Source: Schleiferilactobacillus perolens DSM 12744 (lineage in GTDB: Bacteria > Bacillota > Bacilli > Lactobacillales > Lactobacillaceae). From it: a DNA stretch of 57,618 nucleotides. The stretch is taken from NCBI RefSeq assembly GCF_001435585.1, contig NZ_AZEC01000016.1:1-57618 (forward strand), in the 5' to 3' direction. The first letter of the stretch is position 1, and every line of letters begins with the position of its first letter. The notes beneath the pieces are model-generated. The model was not told the DNA's origin. It saw only the letters and a program-made list of their open reading frames with translations, and made no database searches. The position numbers and the translations under genes are program-made. This document shows positions 44,521 to 53,990 of the stretch, in pieces.

Positions 44521-47178
44521 ATGGCGACGATTAAATTAACGGTGGAGCCAGCGGCAATTTTGTTACATGGGGAACAGGGCGATAGAAGTATTCAATATAC
44601 GGCGGCGGAAAGCAGTGCGGCTATTGGTCAGCGATTAAACCGTGAATTACAAGCGCTGGGGGCGACTGCTGTGGCTTTGCGCACACCCACGGCATCGCGG
44701 TTCAGTACCACCATCATTGAGTTGGCGGGAAAAAAGGTCGATTTGGCCACATTAATCACGGATCAGACGAACATCCCCGTTTATGGCCAGCGCGGCCATG
44801 GTGCCACCACCATGGAAGACGCCGTGGCGCTGGCGGGGCACCATTTAACTTACTACGGCGTCTTTGGCGGCCCAGAGAATTACGCTCAGGAAACGCTGCT
44901 CACTTTGGGCAACGGCTTTATTGGTCTCCGCGGAGCCTACCTGAGCGTTGATGCCAACCAGGACAATTATCCTGGCTTTTATGCCGCTGGGTTGTTTGAT
45001 CAGCAAACCACCAAGATTGCTGGGCATAATGTGGAGAACGAAGACTTGGTGAATTTACCCAATGCCCAATTTTTGCAAGTCAGTGTCGATGGGGTGCCCA
45101 TCGATCCCCAATCCGCTAAATTGATCGACGTCTACCGGGATTTAGATATGCAAAAAGGGACCATGACGCTGCAGACGATCATTGCGCTGAGTAATGGCCG
45201 GCACTTGGACGTGAAGGCAGAAAAAGTCGTCGACATGGTGCAATGGCATCATTACGCGGTGCGGATGACAGTGACGCCGCTAGATTTCACCGGTACGATC
45301 ACCATCAGTAGCAAACTCGACGGCAGTATTCAAAACAGAAATGTGGCCCGTTACCAAGCTTTTAAGTCTAATCATTTTGATATTCAGAAGCTGGCGGTGC
45401 AAGGACCCGATGCCACCTTGCTGGCTGAGACGAAATCTTCCCAAGTCGACTTCGTGGTGGCTACCCGCTTGCACGGGGCTGATGAGTGGGCCGGCCAAGC
45501 AGACGGTGATGTCGCTTGGCAAAAAAGCAGCCGCAAGCTAGCCGCGGGAGAGTCTTGGACGGTTACCAAAGATGTGGTGTTGTTTACTAGCTTGGAAAGT
45601 GTGAATTTGGAAACGCAGGCGGATCGATTATTGGCTGTGGCTTCCTATGATACTGCCCGGGATAATGCCGCTAGTGTCTGGCATCGGATTTGGCAGACCG
45701 CGGATATTGAAATTACCGGGGATATCACCAGTCAAAAGCTGGTGCAGCTAAACATTTTCCACACTTACGTCACCGCTTCGCCATTGGCCAATCCGCATCT
45801 GGATGCGTCTGTGGGCGCGCGGGGATTGCACGGTGAAGGTTATCGCGGCCATATCTTCTGGGATGAGCTGTTTGTGCTCCCGTTTTACACCGACCACAAT
45901 CCATTATTGGCCAAGAGCTTACTGGCGTATCGTTATCGCCGTTTGGGGGCTGCCCGCCAAAACGCTGCGCAGGCCCATTATCAGGGAGCAATGTACCCAT
46001 GGCAGTCGGGTATGGTGGGGGACGAACAGACGCCAGCACTGCGACTCAATCCCATCACCCAGCAGTGGGAGACTGACAACTCATACCGTCAGCGTCATGT
46101 CTCCTTAGCGGTGGCTTACAATGTCTGGTATTACTTCCACACCACTCAGGACATCCTATTTATGCGGGATCAAGGGGTCGAAATGCTGCTAAGCATTGCT
46201 AAGTTTTGGATCAGCGCGGCACAATTGAATCCGCAGACTGGGTATTACGATATTACCGGAGTGATGGGGCCGGATGAATTTCACGAAGGAGTTCCCGGAA
46301 AACCGGCGGGGCTCACAAACAATACCTACACGAACGTGATGGTAGTTTGGCTCTTTGCCATGCTGGCAACGCTTCAGAGCCAGTTGCCGGAGGACCTGTG
46401 GCAGGCCAGTGCGGCCAGGGTGGACTTTACCAAAGAAGATCAGCAATTGGCCCGAGATATTGCCAACAAAATGGCTTTGAACGTCTCTCCTGAAGGGATC
46501 ATTGCGCAATTCCAAGGTTATTTTGATTTACAACCTGTAGATTTGGCCGCTTATGGCGAAAAGTACGGTGATGTTCACCGGCTGGACCGGATCTTAAAGG
46601 CCAAAGGCGATTCGCCTGACGCATACCAAATCGCTAAACAGGCCGACGCTTTAATGGCTTTCTGGAATTTACCGGTGGCCACGGTTACCGATATTTTCAG
46701 TGACTTGGGCCACGAACTGCCAGCCGATTTTATGAAGCAAAATTTGGCTTATTGGTTGGCCCGCACGACCCACGGATCGACACTTTCCCGGGTGGTGTAC
46801 AGTGCTTTAGCGGTTCAAGACCATCAGCCAGAGCTAGCGTGGCAATTGTTTAGCGCGGCATTATTCTCAGATTATCGCGACATTCAAGGCGGCACCACTG
46901 CGGAGGGGATTCATCTTGGCGTCATGGCTGCCACACTCACCGTGGTTCAACGGGACTTTGCGGGCATTGATGATCGTGGTGAGCATCTGACCATCGATCC
47001 GCATCTTCCCGAGCACTGGCAAAGTATCCACTTTAATCGGCTTTACCAGGGCATTCGGGTGGACTTCCTAGTCACCAAGGCGGCGGTCACCATCACCGCC
47101 GACCGACCGCTGACAATTTACATTCAAGGCCAGCCCAAGAATATTCCCGCCAGCACTCCACAGACGATTAAGTTTTAA
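44521..47178 (+). CDS. GH65 disaccharide phosphorylase with N-terminal extension
   Basis: An 885-residue family 65 enzyme. The catalytic Glu is E586 in VMGPDEFHEG. The N-terminal beta-sandwich starts near residue 115 with LLTLGNGFIGLRGAY, followed by an (alpha/alpha)6 barrel and a C-terminal domain (TTAEGIHLGVMA). Family members phosphorolyse maltose, trehalose, kojibiose or nigerose to glucose and beta-glucose-1-phosphate; which one cannot be fixed here. About 110 residues precede the usual start, with an alternating strand/helix pattern (MATIKLTVEPAAILLHG). ATG 44521 is chosen over GTG 44512. No beta-phosphoglucomutase gene is adjacent, unlike typical maltose phosphorylase operons. Confidence 0.88.
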   Translation: MATIKLTVEPAAILLHGEQGDRSIQYTAAESSAAIGQRLNRELQALGATAVALRTPTASRFSTTIIELAGKKVDLATLITDQTNIPVYGQRGHGATTMEDAVALAGHHLTYYGVFGGPENYAQETLLTLGNGFIGLRGAYLSVDANQDNYPGFYAAGLFDQQTTKIAGHNVENEDLVNLPNAQFLQVSVDGVPIDPQSAKLIDVYRDLDMQKGTMTLQTIIALSNGRHLDVKAEKVVDMVQWHHYAVRMTVTPLDFTGTITISSKLDGSIQNRNVARYQAFKSNHFDIQKLAVQGPDATLLAETKSSQVDFVVATRLHGADEWAGQADGDVAWQKSSRKLAAGESWTVTKDVVLFTSLESVNLETQADRLLAVASYDTARDNAASVWHRIWQTADIEITGDITSQKLVQLNIFHTYVTASPLANPHLDASVGARGLHGEGYRGHIFWDELFVLPFYTDHNPLLAKSLLAYRYRRLGAARQNAAQAHYQGAMYPWQSGMVGDEQTPALRLNPITQQWETDNSYRQRHVSLAVAYNVWYYFHTTQDILFMRDQGVEMLLSIAKFWISAAQLNPQTGYYDITGVMGPDEFHEGVPGKPAGLTNNTYTNVMVVWLFAMLATLQSQLPEDLWQASAARVDFTKEDQQLARDIANKMALNVSPEGIIAQFQGYFDLQPVDLAAYGEKYGDVHRLDRILKAKGDSPDAYQIAKQADALMAFWNLPVATVTDIFSDLGHELPADFMKQNLAYWLARTTHGSTLSRVVYSALAVQDHQPELAWQLFSAALFSDYRDIQGGTTAEGIHLGVMAATLTVVQRDFAGIDDRGEHLTIDPHLPEHWQSIHFNRLYQGIRVDFLVTKAAVTITADRPLTIYIQGQPKNIPASTPQTIKF

Positions 47179-47264
47179 AAATTCAGAATTTCCCACACCA
47201 GCCACCCTTGACCCAGGGTGATGCTGTATGATGGCTATGTAAGCGAAATTAGGAGGGATACATC

Positions 47265-47759
47265 ATGTTTAAAAAGTTATTTGGGCACCACAAAGAAACC
47301 GATGACCACATCTATGCCCCGGTCAATGGAACGGTCGAAGCACTGAAAGATGTGTCTGACCCTGTCTTCTCCAGCGGCGTGATGGGGGAAGGCTTTGGGA
47401 TCCACCCCAGCGATGGCAACATTGTCGCCCCCGTGGCCGGCACTGTCACTATGGTCGCCAATACGAAACACGCATTGGGCTTCACCATGGATAATGGTCT
47501 GGAAGTTTTGATCCACATGGGCGTGGATACCGTTGATTTGAAGGGTAAGCCTTTCACAATCAACGTTAAACCACAAGATAAAGTTACCGGCGGCCAAGCC
47601 ATCGCCACCATGGATCTGCAACAAGTGAAAGATGCTGGCTTAGACGATGTCGTCATCGTCGTCATTACCAACACCAAAGACAGCCTCGACACCCTCAACG
47701 TCGAAAACGGCGCTCACCAAGCCGGTGATCAAATTGGCACGGCCACGGCGAAGAGCTAA
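47265..47759 (+). CDS. PTS glucose-type EIIA protein
   Basis: A 164-residue free-standing EIIA of the glucose family (Crr-like). The active-site His pair is H69 (TKHALGF) and H84 (VLIHMGVDTVDL); the second is the phosphorylated one. It starts with the usual PVNGTV segment after a short Lys-rich head. AGGAGGG stands seven bases before the ATG. Not fused to EIIBC, it can donate phosphate to several permeases. It follows the GH65 gene by 86 bases and may be expressed separately. Repeat copy 8 and a terminator follow. Confidence 0.92.
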   Translation: MFKKLFGHHKETDDHIYAPVNGTVEALKDVSDPVFSSGVMGEGFGIHPSDGNIVAPVAGTVTMVANTKHALGFTMDNGLEVLIHMGVDTVDLKGKPFTINVKPQDKVTGGQAIATMDLQQVKDAGLDDVVIVVITNTKDSLDTLNVENGAHQAGDQIGTATAKS

Positions 47760-47774
47760 GAAATCTCTTTTCTG

Positions 47775-47795
47775 TTGCGCAGCTTTGGCACGGCA
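47775..47795 (+). repeat. Single-arm remnant of the structured repeat, copy 8
   Basis: TTGCGCAGCTTTGGCACGGC is the right arm alone, identical to the arms of copies 1, 4 and 5. No left arm or inner stem is present. It lies between convergent genes, immediately before a terminator. Confidence 0.75.
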
Positions 47796-47822
47796 AACAG
47801 GGCCCATTTTTCATCAACACAC

Positions 47823-47862
47823 AAAAAACTCGTTCAGCATCTCAATGCCGAACGAGTTTTTG
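47823..47862. terminator. Bidirectional intrinsic terminator
   Basis: AAAAAACTCGTTC pairs with GAACGAGTTTTT around an AGCATCTCAATGCC loop. It serves the EIIA gene and the convergent ldh gene. Confidence 0.88.
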
Positions 47863-47874
47863 TTAATTATGTGT

Positions 47875-48825
47875 CTACTTAGTTTCTGTACTGTCCAGAA
47901 CCTCTTGTAAATTCTTCTTCAAGATTGTCGCCGAATCACTCAGCCGCTGCATATCCTGCTTATTCAGATCCAGCTCAATGATCCGGTCCATCCCAGTCTC
48001 ACCGATAATGACCGGTACACCGATACTCACATCATGCAGCCCGTACTCACCATCTAAGTGTACCGACATCGCAAATGCCGACCGCTCATCACCCAAAATA
48101 GCCGCCGTGATCCGGGTCAAACTCGCGGCGATACCATAGAATGTGGCACCCTTCTTATCAATGATTGAGTAGGCCGCAGTTTTCACTGTATTTGCAATTT
48201 CGTCCAATGTTTCCTCTTCCCGTTCAGCTGGCAGCCAATCCTGAATCGGCTTGCCGCCAATCGTTGTATAGTCCCAAGCGGGGAATTCGGAATCGCCGTG
48301 TTCACCCAAGATATACCCGTGGACAGCCCGAGCATCAATGTTGAACCGTTGGCCGATCTCGGACCGCAGCCGCGCGGAATCCAGTGCGGTGCCGGTACCG
48401 AGGACTTGGTTGCGAGGCAAACCAGTGATTCGCAATACCAGTTCCGTGAGAATGTCCACCGGGTTGCTGGCAATGAGAATGATGCCGTGGAAGCCAGAAG
48501 CCATGATTTGGTTAGCGATGTCCGTCATGATTTGGGCGTTCTTCTTCAATAATTCCAACCGCGTTTGACCGGGCCGCTGGGCAATTCCAGCGGTAATGAC
48601 GATCAAATCGGCATACTGACAATCGTGATAGTTCGCAGCGTAAATGTTCTTCTGGGCGGCATAAGGCAATGCGTCGTTCAAATCCTCCACGTCGCCTTGC
48701 ACCCGTTGCATGTTGATATCAATGATCCCTAGACTTTGACCGACGCCAGAAGTCAAACAGTTGAATGCAAAACTGGAGCCGATGGCACCGTCCCCAATTA
48801 AAATGATATTGGCTAGTTTTGGCAT
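47875..48825 (-). CDS. ldh: L-lactate dehydrogenase
   Basis: A 316-residue NAD-dependent LDH. The N-terminal Rossmann motif is ILIGDGAIGSSFAF. The specificity loop QRPGQTR has Gln (Q87), which marks lactate rather than malate dehydrogenase. The catalytic His is H176 in GEHGDSEFPAWDY. It reduces pyruvate to L-lactate, closing homolactic fermentation. TATAAT with an extended TG lies on the minus strand at 48863-48868, and AAAGGA precedes the ATG. Lactobacilli often carry several ldh paralogues, so this need not be the main one. Confidence 0.92.
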   Translation of the reverse strand: MPKLANIILIGDGAIGSSFAFNCLTSGVGQSLGIIDINMQRVQGDVEDLNDALPYAAQKNIYAANYHDCQYADLIVITAGIAQRPGQTRLELLKKNAQIMTDIANQIMASGFHGIILIASNPVDILTELVLRITGLPRNQVLGTGTALDSARLRSEIGQRFNIDARAVHGYILGEHGDSEFPAWDYTTIGGKPIQDWLPAEREEETLDEIANTVKTAAYSIIDKKGATFYGIAASLTRITAAILGDERSAFAMSVHLDGEYGLHDVSIGVPVIIGETGMDRIIELDLNKQDMQRLSDSATILKKNLQEVLDSTETK

Positions 48826-48862
48826 AATTAAACACTTTCCTTTCTTCCCACATTCCGCCTTG

Positions 48863-48872
48863 ATTATATCAT
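48863..48872 (-). promoter_or_regulatory. Extended -10 element of ldh
   Basis: On the minus strand TGA TATAAT, about 40 bases before the ldh start codon. The -35 is weak. Confidence 0.55.
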
Positions 48873-48911
48873 TTCATATGCTGAATCATTCACATAAGCA
48901 CTCGGCAACCA

Positions 48912-48920
48912 TGCTATACT
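48912..48920 (+). promoter_or_regulatory. Extended -10 element of the metal ABC operon
   Basis: TGC TATACT (48912-48920), 39 bases before the ATG at 48959. It is divergent from the ldh promoter. Confidence 0.55.
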
Positions 48921-48958
48921 AAAAAATGCTTAATAAAAGTAAGCAAGGAAGGTTATGT

Positions 48959-49648
48959 ATGGCAACGGATAAACCACTATTACAGGGCCAAGATCTGGCG
49001 ATGACGTTCGCTGATCGGCCTATTTTTTCCCATGTGAACTTCACGATTCCCCGGGGTGCCATGATCAGCTTGGTAGGGGCTAACGGCTCTGGAAAAACGA
49101 CGCTCACCCGCATTTTATTGAATGTGTTAAAGCCGACCACCGGCAAAGTTCTTACCTCTGCTGGAGAGCAACGGTTGCGAGTCGGCTATGTACCTCAGTT
49201 TCGCAACCTGGATCGGGACTATCCGTTATCGGCGGAAGCTTTTGTCCAGCTGAATCAGCTCAGTCACTTTTGGCCCTGGCACACGACTAAAGAAAAACGG
49301 CAGCTGCACGACATTCTCAAAGAAACTCGATTGACCAAGTTGGCCAAAACACCTCTGGGGATGACTTCCGGGGGTGAGAAACAACGAGCCTATTTGGCCC
49401 AAGCGCTGGTCAATGATCCCGAATTATTGATTCTCGATGAACCCACCGCCAGTTTGGATGTGGCGGTGAAACACGAGCTGATCGGATTGGTGCGCCAGCT
49501 CAATCAGCAGCGGGGGCTGACGGTATTGTTTGTGACCCACGATTTGCCCATGGCCCGGGAATATACGGATCGCTACTTGTTGCTGCAGAATGGCCAAATG
49601 ACCAGTGGAAATGCGGCGGCGTTAACCGATGAAATGATTACGGACTGA
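48959..49648 (+). CDS. Metal (zinc/manganese-type) ABC transporter ATP-binding protein
   Basis: A 229-residue ABC ATPase of the ZnuC/AdcC type. Walker A is GANGSGKTTLTRILL, the metal-type Q-loop segment is VGYVPQFRNLDRDYPL, the signature is MTSGGEKQRAYLAQAL, Walker B is LLILDEPTASLD, and the switch is VTHDLPMA. AAGGAAGG stands just before ATG 48959; the longer frame from 48926 crosses this site and is not used. The permease gene follows by 13 bases. No substrate-binding lipoprotein gene is adjacent, so that subunit (AdcA/MtsA type) must be supplied from elsewhere. Confidence 0.9.
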   Translation: MATDKPLLQGQDLAMTFADRPIFSHVNFTIPRGAMISLVGANGSGKTTLTRILLNVLKPTTGKVLTSAGEQRLRVGYVPQFRNLDRDYPLSAEAFVQLNQLSHFWPWHTTKEKRQLHDILKETRLTKLAKTPLGMTSGGEKQRAYLAQALVNDPELLILDEPTASLDVAVKHELIGLVRQLNQQRGLTVLFVTHDLPMAREYTDRYLLLQNGQMTSGNAAALTDEMITD

Positions 49649-49661
49649 GAGGAAGAATCGG

Positions 49662-50459
49662 ATGTTTCAATTAGAATTTATGCGCAATGCTTTTGTCGCC
49701 AGTACGTTTATTGCTCTCACTTGCGGCGTCGTCGGAGTCTTCGTGATTGCCCGCAACCTGTCCTTTTTGGCGCACACGTTGTCGGAGATTGGCTTTGCCG
49801 GGGCATCATTTGGTGTCTTCACTGGTTTGGCTCCCTTGGACGGAATGCTGTTTTTCACGATGATTTCCGCTGTGGCAGTGGGTGAAATGGCCACGGAGCA
49901 ATCCCGTCGGGAAGCGGCCATCGCCGCCATTTCTTCGTTGTTTATGGGCTTGGGGATTTTGTTTCTATCTTTAGCCAATAAGAGCGCCAGTTACGCCACG
50001 AACATTTTGTTTGGCAGCATTATTGGGATCAGTGTTCAGGAAGTGTGGCAACTGGTTGTCCTGTCGATCATCATGTTGATTGTGATGTTCTTTGCTTACC
50101 GTTACTTAGTATTTGATTCTTTTGACAGTGTCGGGGCCCGGGTACAGCGGCTGCCCAAGCACTTGCTGTCGATTCTGTTTCTGCTGTTACTAGCAATTTC
50201 CGTCAGTATCGGAGCCCAAATCGTCGGTTCGCTGCTGGTTTTTGTCTTGCTTACCTTACCGGCGTCTTCAGCGCGTTATTTGGTGCACACCGTTCCCCGA
50301 ATGATTCTTGTATCGGTAATCTTGGCGCTGGCCGGGGTGTGGGGCGGACTAGTACTGGGCTACTATACCAACTGGCCGGTCACTTTTTTCATTGCCACCA
50401 TTGAGGTCGTCATTTACTTAGGGACCCTGTTGTGGGATCGGCGGGCCACTGGCGACTAA
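49662..50459 (+). CDS. Metal ABC transporter permease (ABC-3 family)
   Basis: A 265-residue membrane protein with about eight helices, matching ZnuB/AdcB. The family motif region is VFVIARNLSFLAHTLSEIGFAGASFG, and QIVGSLLVFVLLTLPASSAR is typical for the second half. It is co-transcribed with the ATPase. The stop codon overlaps the end of the convergent DUF960-like gene by four bases. Zinc is the more likely cargo because the ATPase resembles AdcC, but manganese cannot be excluded. Confidence 0.9.
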   Translation: MFQLEFMRNAFVASTFIALTCGVVGVFVIARNLSFLAHTLSEIGFAGASFGVFTGLAPLDGMLFFTMISAVAVGEMATEQSRREAAIAAISSLFMGLGILFLSLANKSASYATNILFGSIIGISVQEVWQLVVLSIIMLIVMFFAYRYLVFDSFDSVGARVQRLPKHLLSILFLLLLAISVSIGAQIVGSLLVFVLLTLPASSARYLVHTVPRMILVSVILALAGVWGGLVLGYYTNWPVTFFIATIEVVIYLGTLLWDRRATGD

Positions 50460-50806
50460 GTCACTTGACCATAGCGCTGCTGCAAGTCTGGCAATTCTTC
50501 CGGCAGACACATGATCTGCCGGTCGCCAAAGGTCCCGACGACAATTTCGTCCGGCAGAATATCAGTTTTATTAAAGAGTTGAATTTCCCATTGATGGCGG
50601 TATTCTGGACCAGTTTGTACACAGGCTACTCGGCAATCGCCGGCATTTTGACGAATGTGAAAATACAGGGCACTGCTTAACTGGATACCCTGGACCGGCA
50701 AACTGTCCACGTATTGCCATAATAACCGGGCAAAATAGCATGGCACGGTGAAGCGAACGCCATCAGTTTGGGCACGGTGGGGATTGTTTTCATTGGGTTG
50801 CTGCAT
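50456..50806 (-). CDS. DUF960-like protein
   Basis: A 116-residue soluble protein. The order RFTVPCYFARLLWQYVDSL, then a strand pair, CVQTGPEYRHQWEIQL and IVVGTFGDRQIMCLPEEL resembles the DUF960 family of Firmicutes (function unknown). AGGCCC precedes the ATG weakly. It converges on the metal ABC operon with a four-base overlap of the coding ends. Confidence 0.68.
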   Translation of the reverse strand: MQQPNENNPHRAQTDGVRFTVPCYFARLLWQYVDSLPVQGIQLSSALYFHIRQNAGDCRVACVQTGPEYRHQWEIQLFNKTDILPDEIVVGTFGDRQIMCLPEELPDLQQRYGQVT

Positions 50807-50883
50807 GGTGGGCCTCCCTCATATTTGTCCTATACCTTTCATTGTACAGAAGTGGGATGGCCCAGTGTCTATCAATAATGTAC

Positions 50884-50918
50884 GAAAAAAGCGCCGGTTT
50901 TGAACAACCAGCGCTTTT
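50884..50918. terminator. Bidirectional intrinsic terminator
   Basis: AAAAAAGCGCCGGTT pairs with AACCAGCGCTTTT, with one mismatch. It follows the pepF stop codon on the minus strand. Confidence 0.8.
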
Positions 50919-50938
50919 CTTGTGATGCCATCAACGTT

Positions 50939-52744
50939 TTAGACGAGTTTTTCCAATTCTGCCAAGCGCTTTTCAAAAACCGCAAAGGCATTTTCCAAGT
51001 AATCTTTCTTAGCCATGTCGACTCCAGCCCGTTGCATCGTGTCGATGGCATACCGGGAAGAACCGCTCTTCAAGAAGTTATTGATGTAGGCATCCACAGC
51101 ACCATCTTGACCACTGGAGATCTTTTCGGCTAAAGTCGCTGCGGCCGCAAAGCCGGTGGCGTATTGGTAGACATAGTAGTTGTAGTAGAAGTGCGGGATC
51201 CGCGTCCACTCAATGGCAATCTCTGGATCACGCGCGGCGTCTGGACCGTAGTAGCGGGCATTGAGATCGCCATAGAACTGGCTCATGTGATCAGCGGTCA
51301 AAGGCTGGCCGTTTTGTTGGGAATCGTGGATAAATTGTTCGAATTCCGCAAACTGGGTCTGCCGAAAAATTGTCCCCTTGAAGCCATCCAAGTAGTGATT
51401 CAGCACGTAAGCCCGCACTGCTGGATCCTGTTGGGTCTTCAGCAAATAGTTGGTGAGGATATTTTCGTTGGTGGTTGACGCAATTTCGGCGACGAAGATC
51501 GGATAGTCGCCATATTGATACGGTTGGTTGTGGCGGGTGTACCAGGAATGGACACTGTGACCAGTTTCGTGGACCAGCGTATACAAGTTTTCCAAATCAT
51601 TTTGCCAGTTCAGCAATTCATACGGCGGTGTATCATAAGCCCCGCCAGAATAGGCACCGGATCGCTTGCCTTTGTTTTCCACCACGTCAATATACCGATT
51701 GTTAAAAATCTCATCCACGTGGCTCAGATAATCGTCACCCAAAACGGAGAGCGCTTGCCGGGCTTCTTTCTTGGCTTCTGCAAACGTATAGCTGAGTTGC
51801 GGTGTACCCGTGATGGGAGTGTACATGTCATACATATGGACGACATCTAACTTCAACAGCCGTTTACGCAGTGCTACATAACGATGGAGCAGCGGCAGGT
51901 GGGCATTGACTTCCTTGATTAGAGTGTCATAGACACTGACCGGGATATGGTTTTGAGCGAGTGCTGCTTCCCGGGCGGAACTGTAGTGACGAACCTTAGC
52001 CGAATAATTGTGCACTTTAATTTCGCCGGCCAAAGTGCTGGCAAACGTATGCTGATATTGGCCATAGGCAGAATACAGGCCTTTGAAGACCTGCTTGCGG
52101 ACACTTTGTTTGCTGGACTGCAGCAGGGTGCTGTAGACACCATTGGTAATTTGGACTTGGTTGCCGTCTTCATCTGTGGTGGTCGGGAATTTCAGATCTG
52201 AATTGTTCAACACATTGAAGGTCTGTGCTGAAGAAGAAAAAGCATCCTGGGCGCCAGCCAATAATTCTTCCTGATCAGCGGATAGCACATGATCGCGATT
52301 CACCGTGATGGCATCAATAAAGTGCCGATAATCCGCCAATTTAGGTTCATCTTGGAAGAATTGGGTGAGCTTGTCAGCAGGGATAGCGAGGATTTCTGGT
52401 TCCATAAAGGCGGTGTCAGCGGAAATCGTGGCAGCCAACGCGGACACCTGAGCGTCGTAACTCTGGTAATGGGCATTAGCGGTGTCTTGGTCACTCTTCA
52501 TACTGGCGTAAACGTAAACTTTTTCAAATACACGCAGTACGCTCAATACCGCCTGAATCCCTTGAAGCAGTGCCGTGCCGCTGCCCTTTAAGGTACCCGC
52601 ATACTGTTTCAACGCGGCACTATCCGCCTTAACTTGGGCAAACGCCTTTTCCCAATCCGCATCGGTGGCAAAAATCTTGGTCAAGTCCCATGTCAGTTCT
52701 TCGGGCACTTGATCCCGAGTGGGTTGCTTTGTAATTTGACTCAA
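50939..52744 (-). CDS. pepF: Oligoendopeptidase F
   Basis: A 601-residue M3 metallopeptidase of the classical PepF type, cutting peptides of about 7-17 residues in the cytosol. The zinc motif is HETGH at residues 392-396, and the third ligand lies in FVAEIASTTNE. The N-terminus (PEELTWDLTKIF) and length are standard. It is a second M3 peptidase besides the one at 617-2320; the two belong to different clades. It is monocistronic, with a terminator directly downstream. Confidence 0.94.
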   Translation of the reverse strand: MSQITKQPTRDQVPEELTWDLTKIFATDADWEKAFAQVKADSAALKQYAGTLKGSGTALLQGIQAVLSVLRVFEKVYVYASMKSDQDTANAHYQSYDAQVSALAATISADTAFMEPEILAIPADKLTQFFQDEPKLADYRHFIDAITVNRDHVLSADQEELLAGAQDAFSSSAQTFNVLNNSDLKFPTTTDEDGNQVQITNGVYSTLLQSSKQSVRKQVFKGLYSAYGQYQHTFASTLAGEIKVHNYSAKVRHYSSAREAALAQNHIPVSVYDTLIKEVNAHLPLLHRYVALRKRLLKLDVVHMYDMYTPITGTPQLSYTFAEAKKEARQALSVLGDDYLSHVDEIFNNRYIDVVENKGKRSGAYSGGAYDTPPYELLNWQNDLENLYTLVHETGHSVHSWYTRHNQPYQYGDYPIFVAEIASTTNENILTNYLLKTQQDPAVRAYVLNHYLDGFKGTIFRQTQFAEFEQFIHDSQQNGQPLTADHMSQFYGDLNARYYGPDAARDPEIAIEWTRIPHFYYNYYVYQYATGFAAAATLAEKISSGQDGAVDAYINNFLKSGSSRYAIDTMQRAGVDMAKKDYLENAFAVFEKRLAELEKLV

Positions 52745-52872
52745 ATTTATCCCTGCTTTCTAAAAATAGCGATTATGACCAGTATACATGCTTCTATGCG
52801 GACCAGCCATGATTTGAGCATGTCGAAATATAGTGTTTTTCTTAATTATTGGATTATTGCGGGCAGTGTATT

Positions 52873-52900
52873 TTGCACACGGAGCGCGTTATAGTATGAT
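52873..52900 (+). promoter_or_regulatory. Promoter of the LCP gene
   Basis: TTGCAC (52873-52878), a 16-base spacer, TATGAT (52895-52900). The GTG start is at 52937. Confidence 0.65.
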
Positions 52901-52936
52901 AAAAGTCAGAATTTTTCAAGGAATCGAGGCTATATT

Positions 52937-53980
52937 GTGGATTCACGTAGTAGGCGTGTCCGGTATCGCGGACTCAAGATCTTTCTGCTTTTCCTGTTCA
53001 TCGTGCTTGCTGCCGGTGGGGCGTATGCCGCCCGAGTGTTCTACCAAACCAAGAGCGCGATTGATAAAACCTATACCCCCCTGGATAGTAAGAATGTGTC
53101 CACCTCTATTCGCGATCGCAAGCCGTTCTCGATTCTGTTGCTCGGAGTCGATACCGGGGCGGATGGACGGATTGATCATGGGACGACCAATCAAGGTGAC
53201 GCCAATTCTGATACGATGATCGTGGCCACGGTCAATCCTCAGAAAAACAAAGTCACTATGACAAGTATCCCGCGAGATACGGTGGCTCAGATCGTTGGTC
53301 AACCCACCACAGACATTGAAAAGATCAATGCGGCCTACAATTTTGGCGGTGAAAAGATGGCGATTAATACAGTTTCAACATTGTTGAATGTCCCCATTGA
53401 TTATTACTTAACAATTAACATGGGCGGTTTGGAAAAGATCGTAGACGCCGTGGGTGGGGTGGATGTCGATAACCCGTTCGAATTTACTTCGGCTAAGACG
53501 GGTGGCCAGCATTTCCCAAAGGGCAAGCAGCATTTGAATGGAGCAATGGCACTAGCTTATGCCCGGATGCGTTATGAAGATCCCACCGGTGACTATGGCC
53601 GGCAAAAGCGGCAGCAGCAGGTCATCAAGGCAATTATTAAAAATGCGTTGTCAGTAGGGACGTTGACGCATTTACAAACATTGCTGGACTCCATTTCCAG
53701 CAACATGCGCACCAATTTGAAGACGGATGATATGCTCAGTATCTTCAGCAACTACCGCAATGCGGCCAAGAGTATCTCCAGCGAAACCCTGCAAGGTCAA
53801 GACGCTTGGATTGGTGACGGTGCCTACCAAGTACCGACTACGGCGGAACTGCAAAAAACGTCTGATCGTATTCGTACCGCCCTCGGGCTCAGCACCGAAA
53901 CCCTGGATAACGAAAATACCAAGATGAACGCTCAAAACCCTAATTTCCAACCCGGGGGACAATACACGATTCCATATTAG
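52937..53980 (+). CDS. LytR-CpsA-Psr (LCP) family cell-wall glycopolymer transferase
   Basis: A 347-residue membrane-anchored enzyme. A basic cytosolic head (SRRVRYRG) leads into a membrane helix at about residues 14-33. The extracellular LCP domain follows (about 65-250), with ILLLGVDTGAD, DTMIVATVNP, MTSIPRDT, INAAYNFGG and LAYARMRYEDPTGDYGRQKRQQ. These contain the Arg and Asp residues that bind the polyprenyl pyrophosphate substrate. LCP enzymes attach teichoic acids or capsular polymers to peptidoglycan. The start is GTG with GAGG upstream. Confidence 0.92.
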   Translation: MDSRSRRVRYRGLKIFLLFLFIVLAAGGAYAARVFYQTKSAIDKTYTPLDSKNVSTSIRDRKPFSILLLGVDTGADGRIDHGTTNQGDANSDTMIVATVNPQKNKVTMTSIPRDTVAQIVGQPTTDIEKINAAYNFGGEKMAINTVSTLLNVPIDYYLTINMGGLEKIVDAVGGVDVDNPFEFTSAKTGGQHFPKGKQHLNGAMALAYARMRYEDPTGDYGRQKRQQQVIKAIIKNALSVGTLTHLQTLLDSISSNMRTNLKTDDMLSIFSNYRNAAKSISSETLQGQDAWIGDGAYQVPTTAELQKTSDRIRTALGLSTETLDNENTKMNAQNPNFQPGGQYTIPY

Positions 53981-53990
53981 CGACAGAAAG

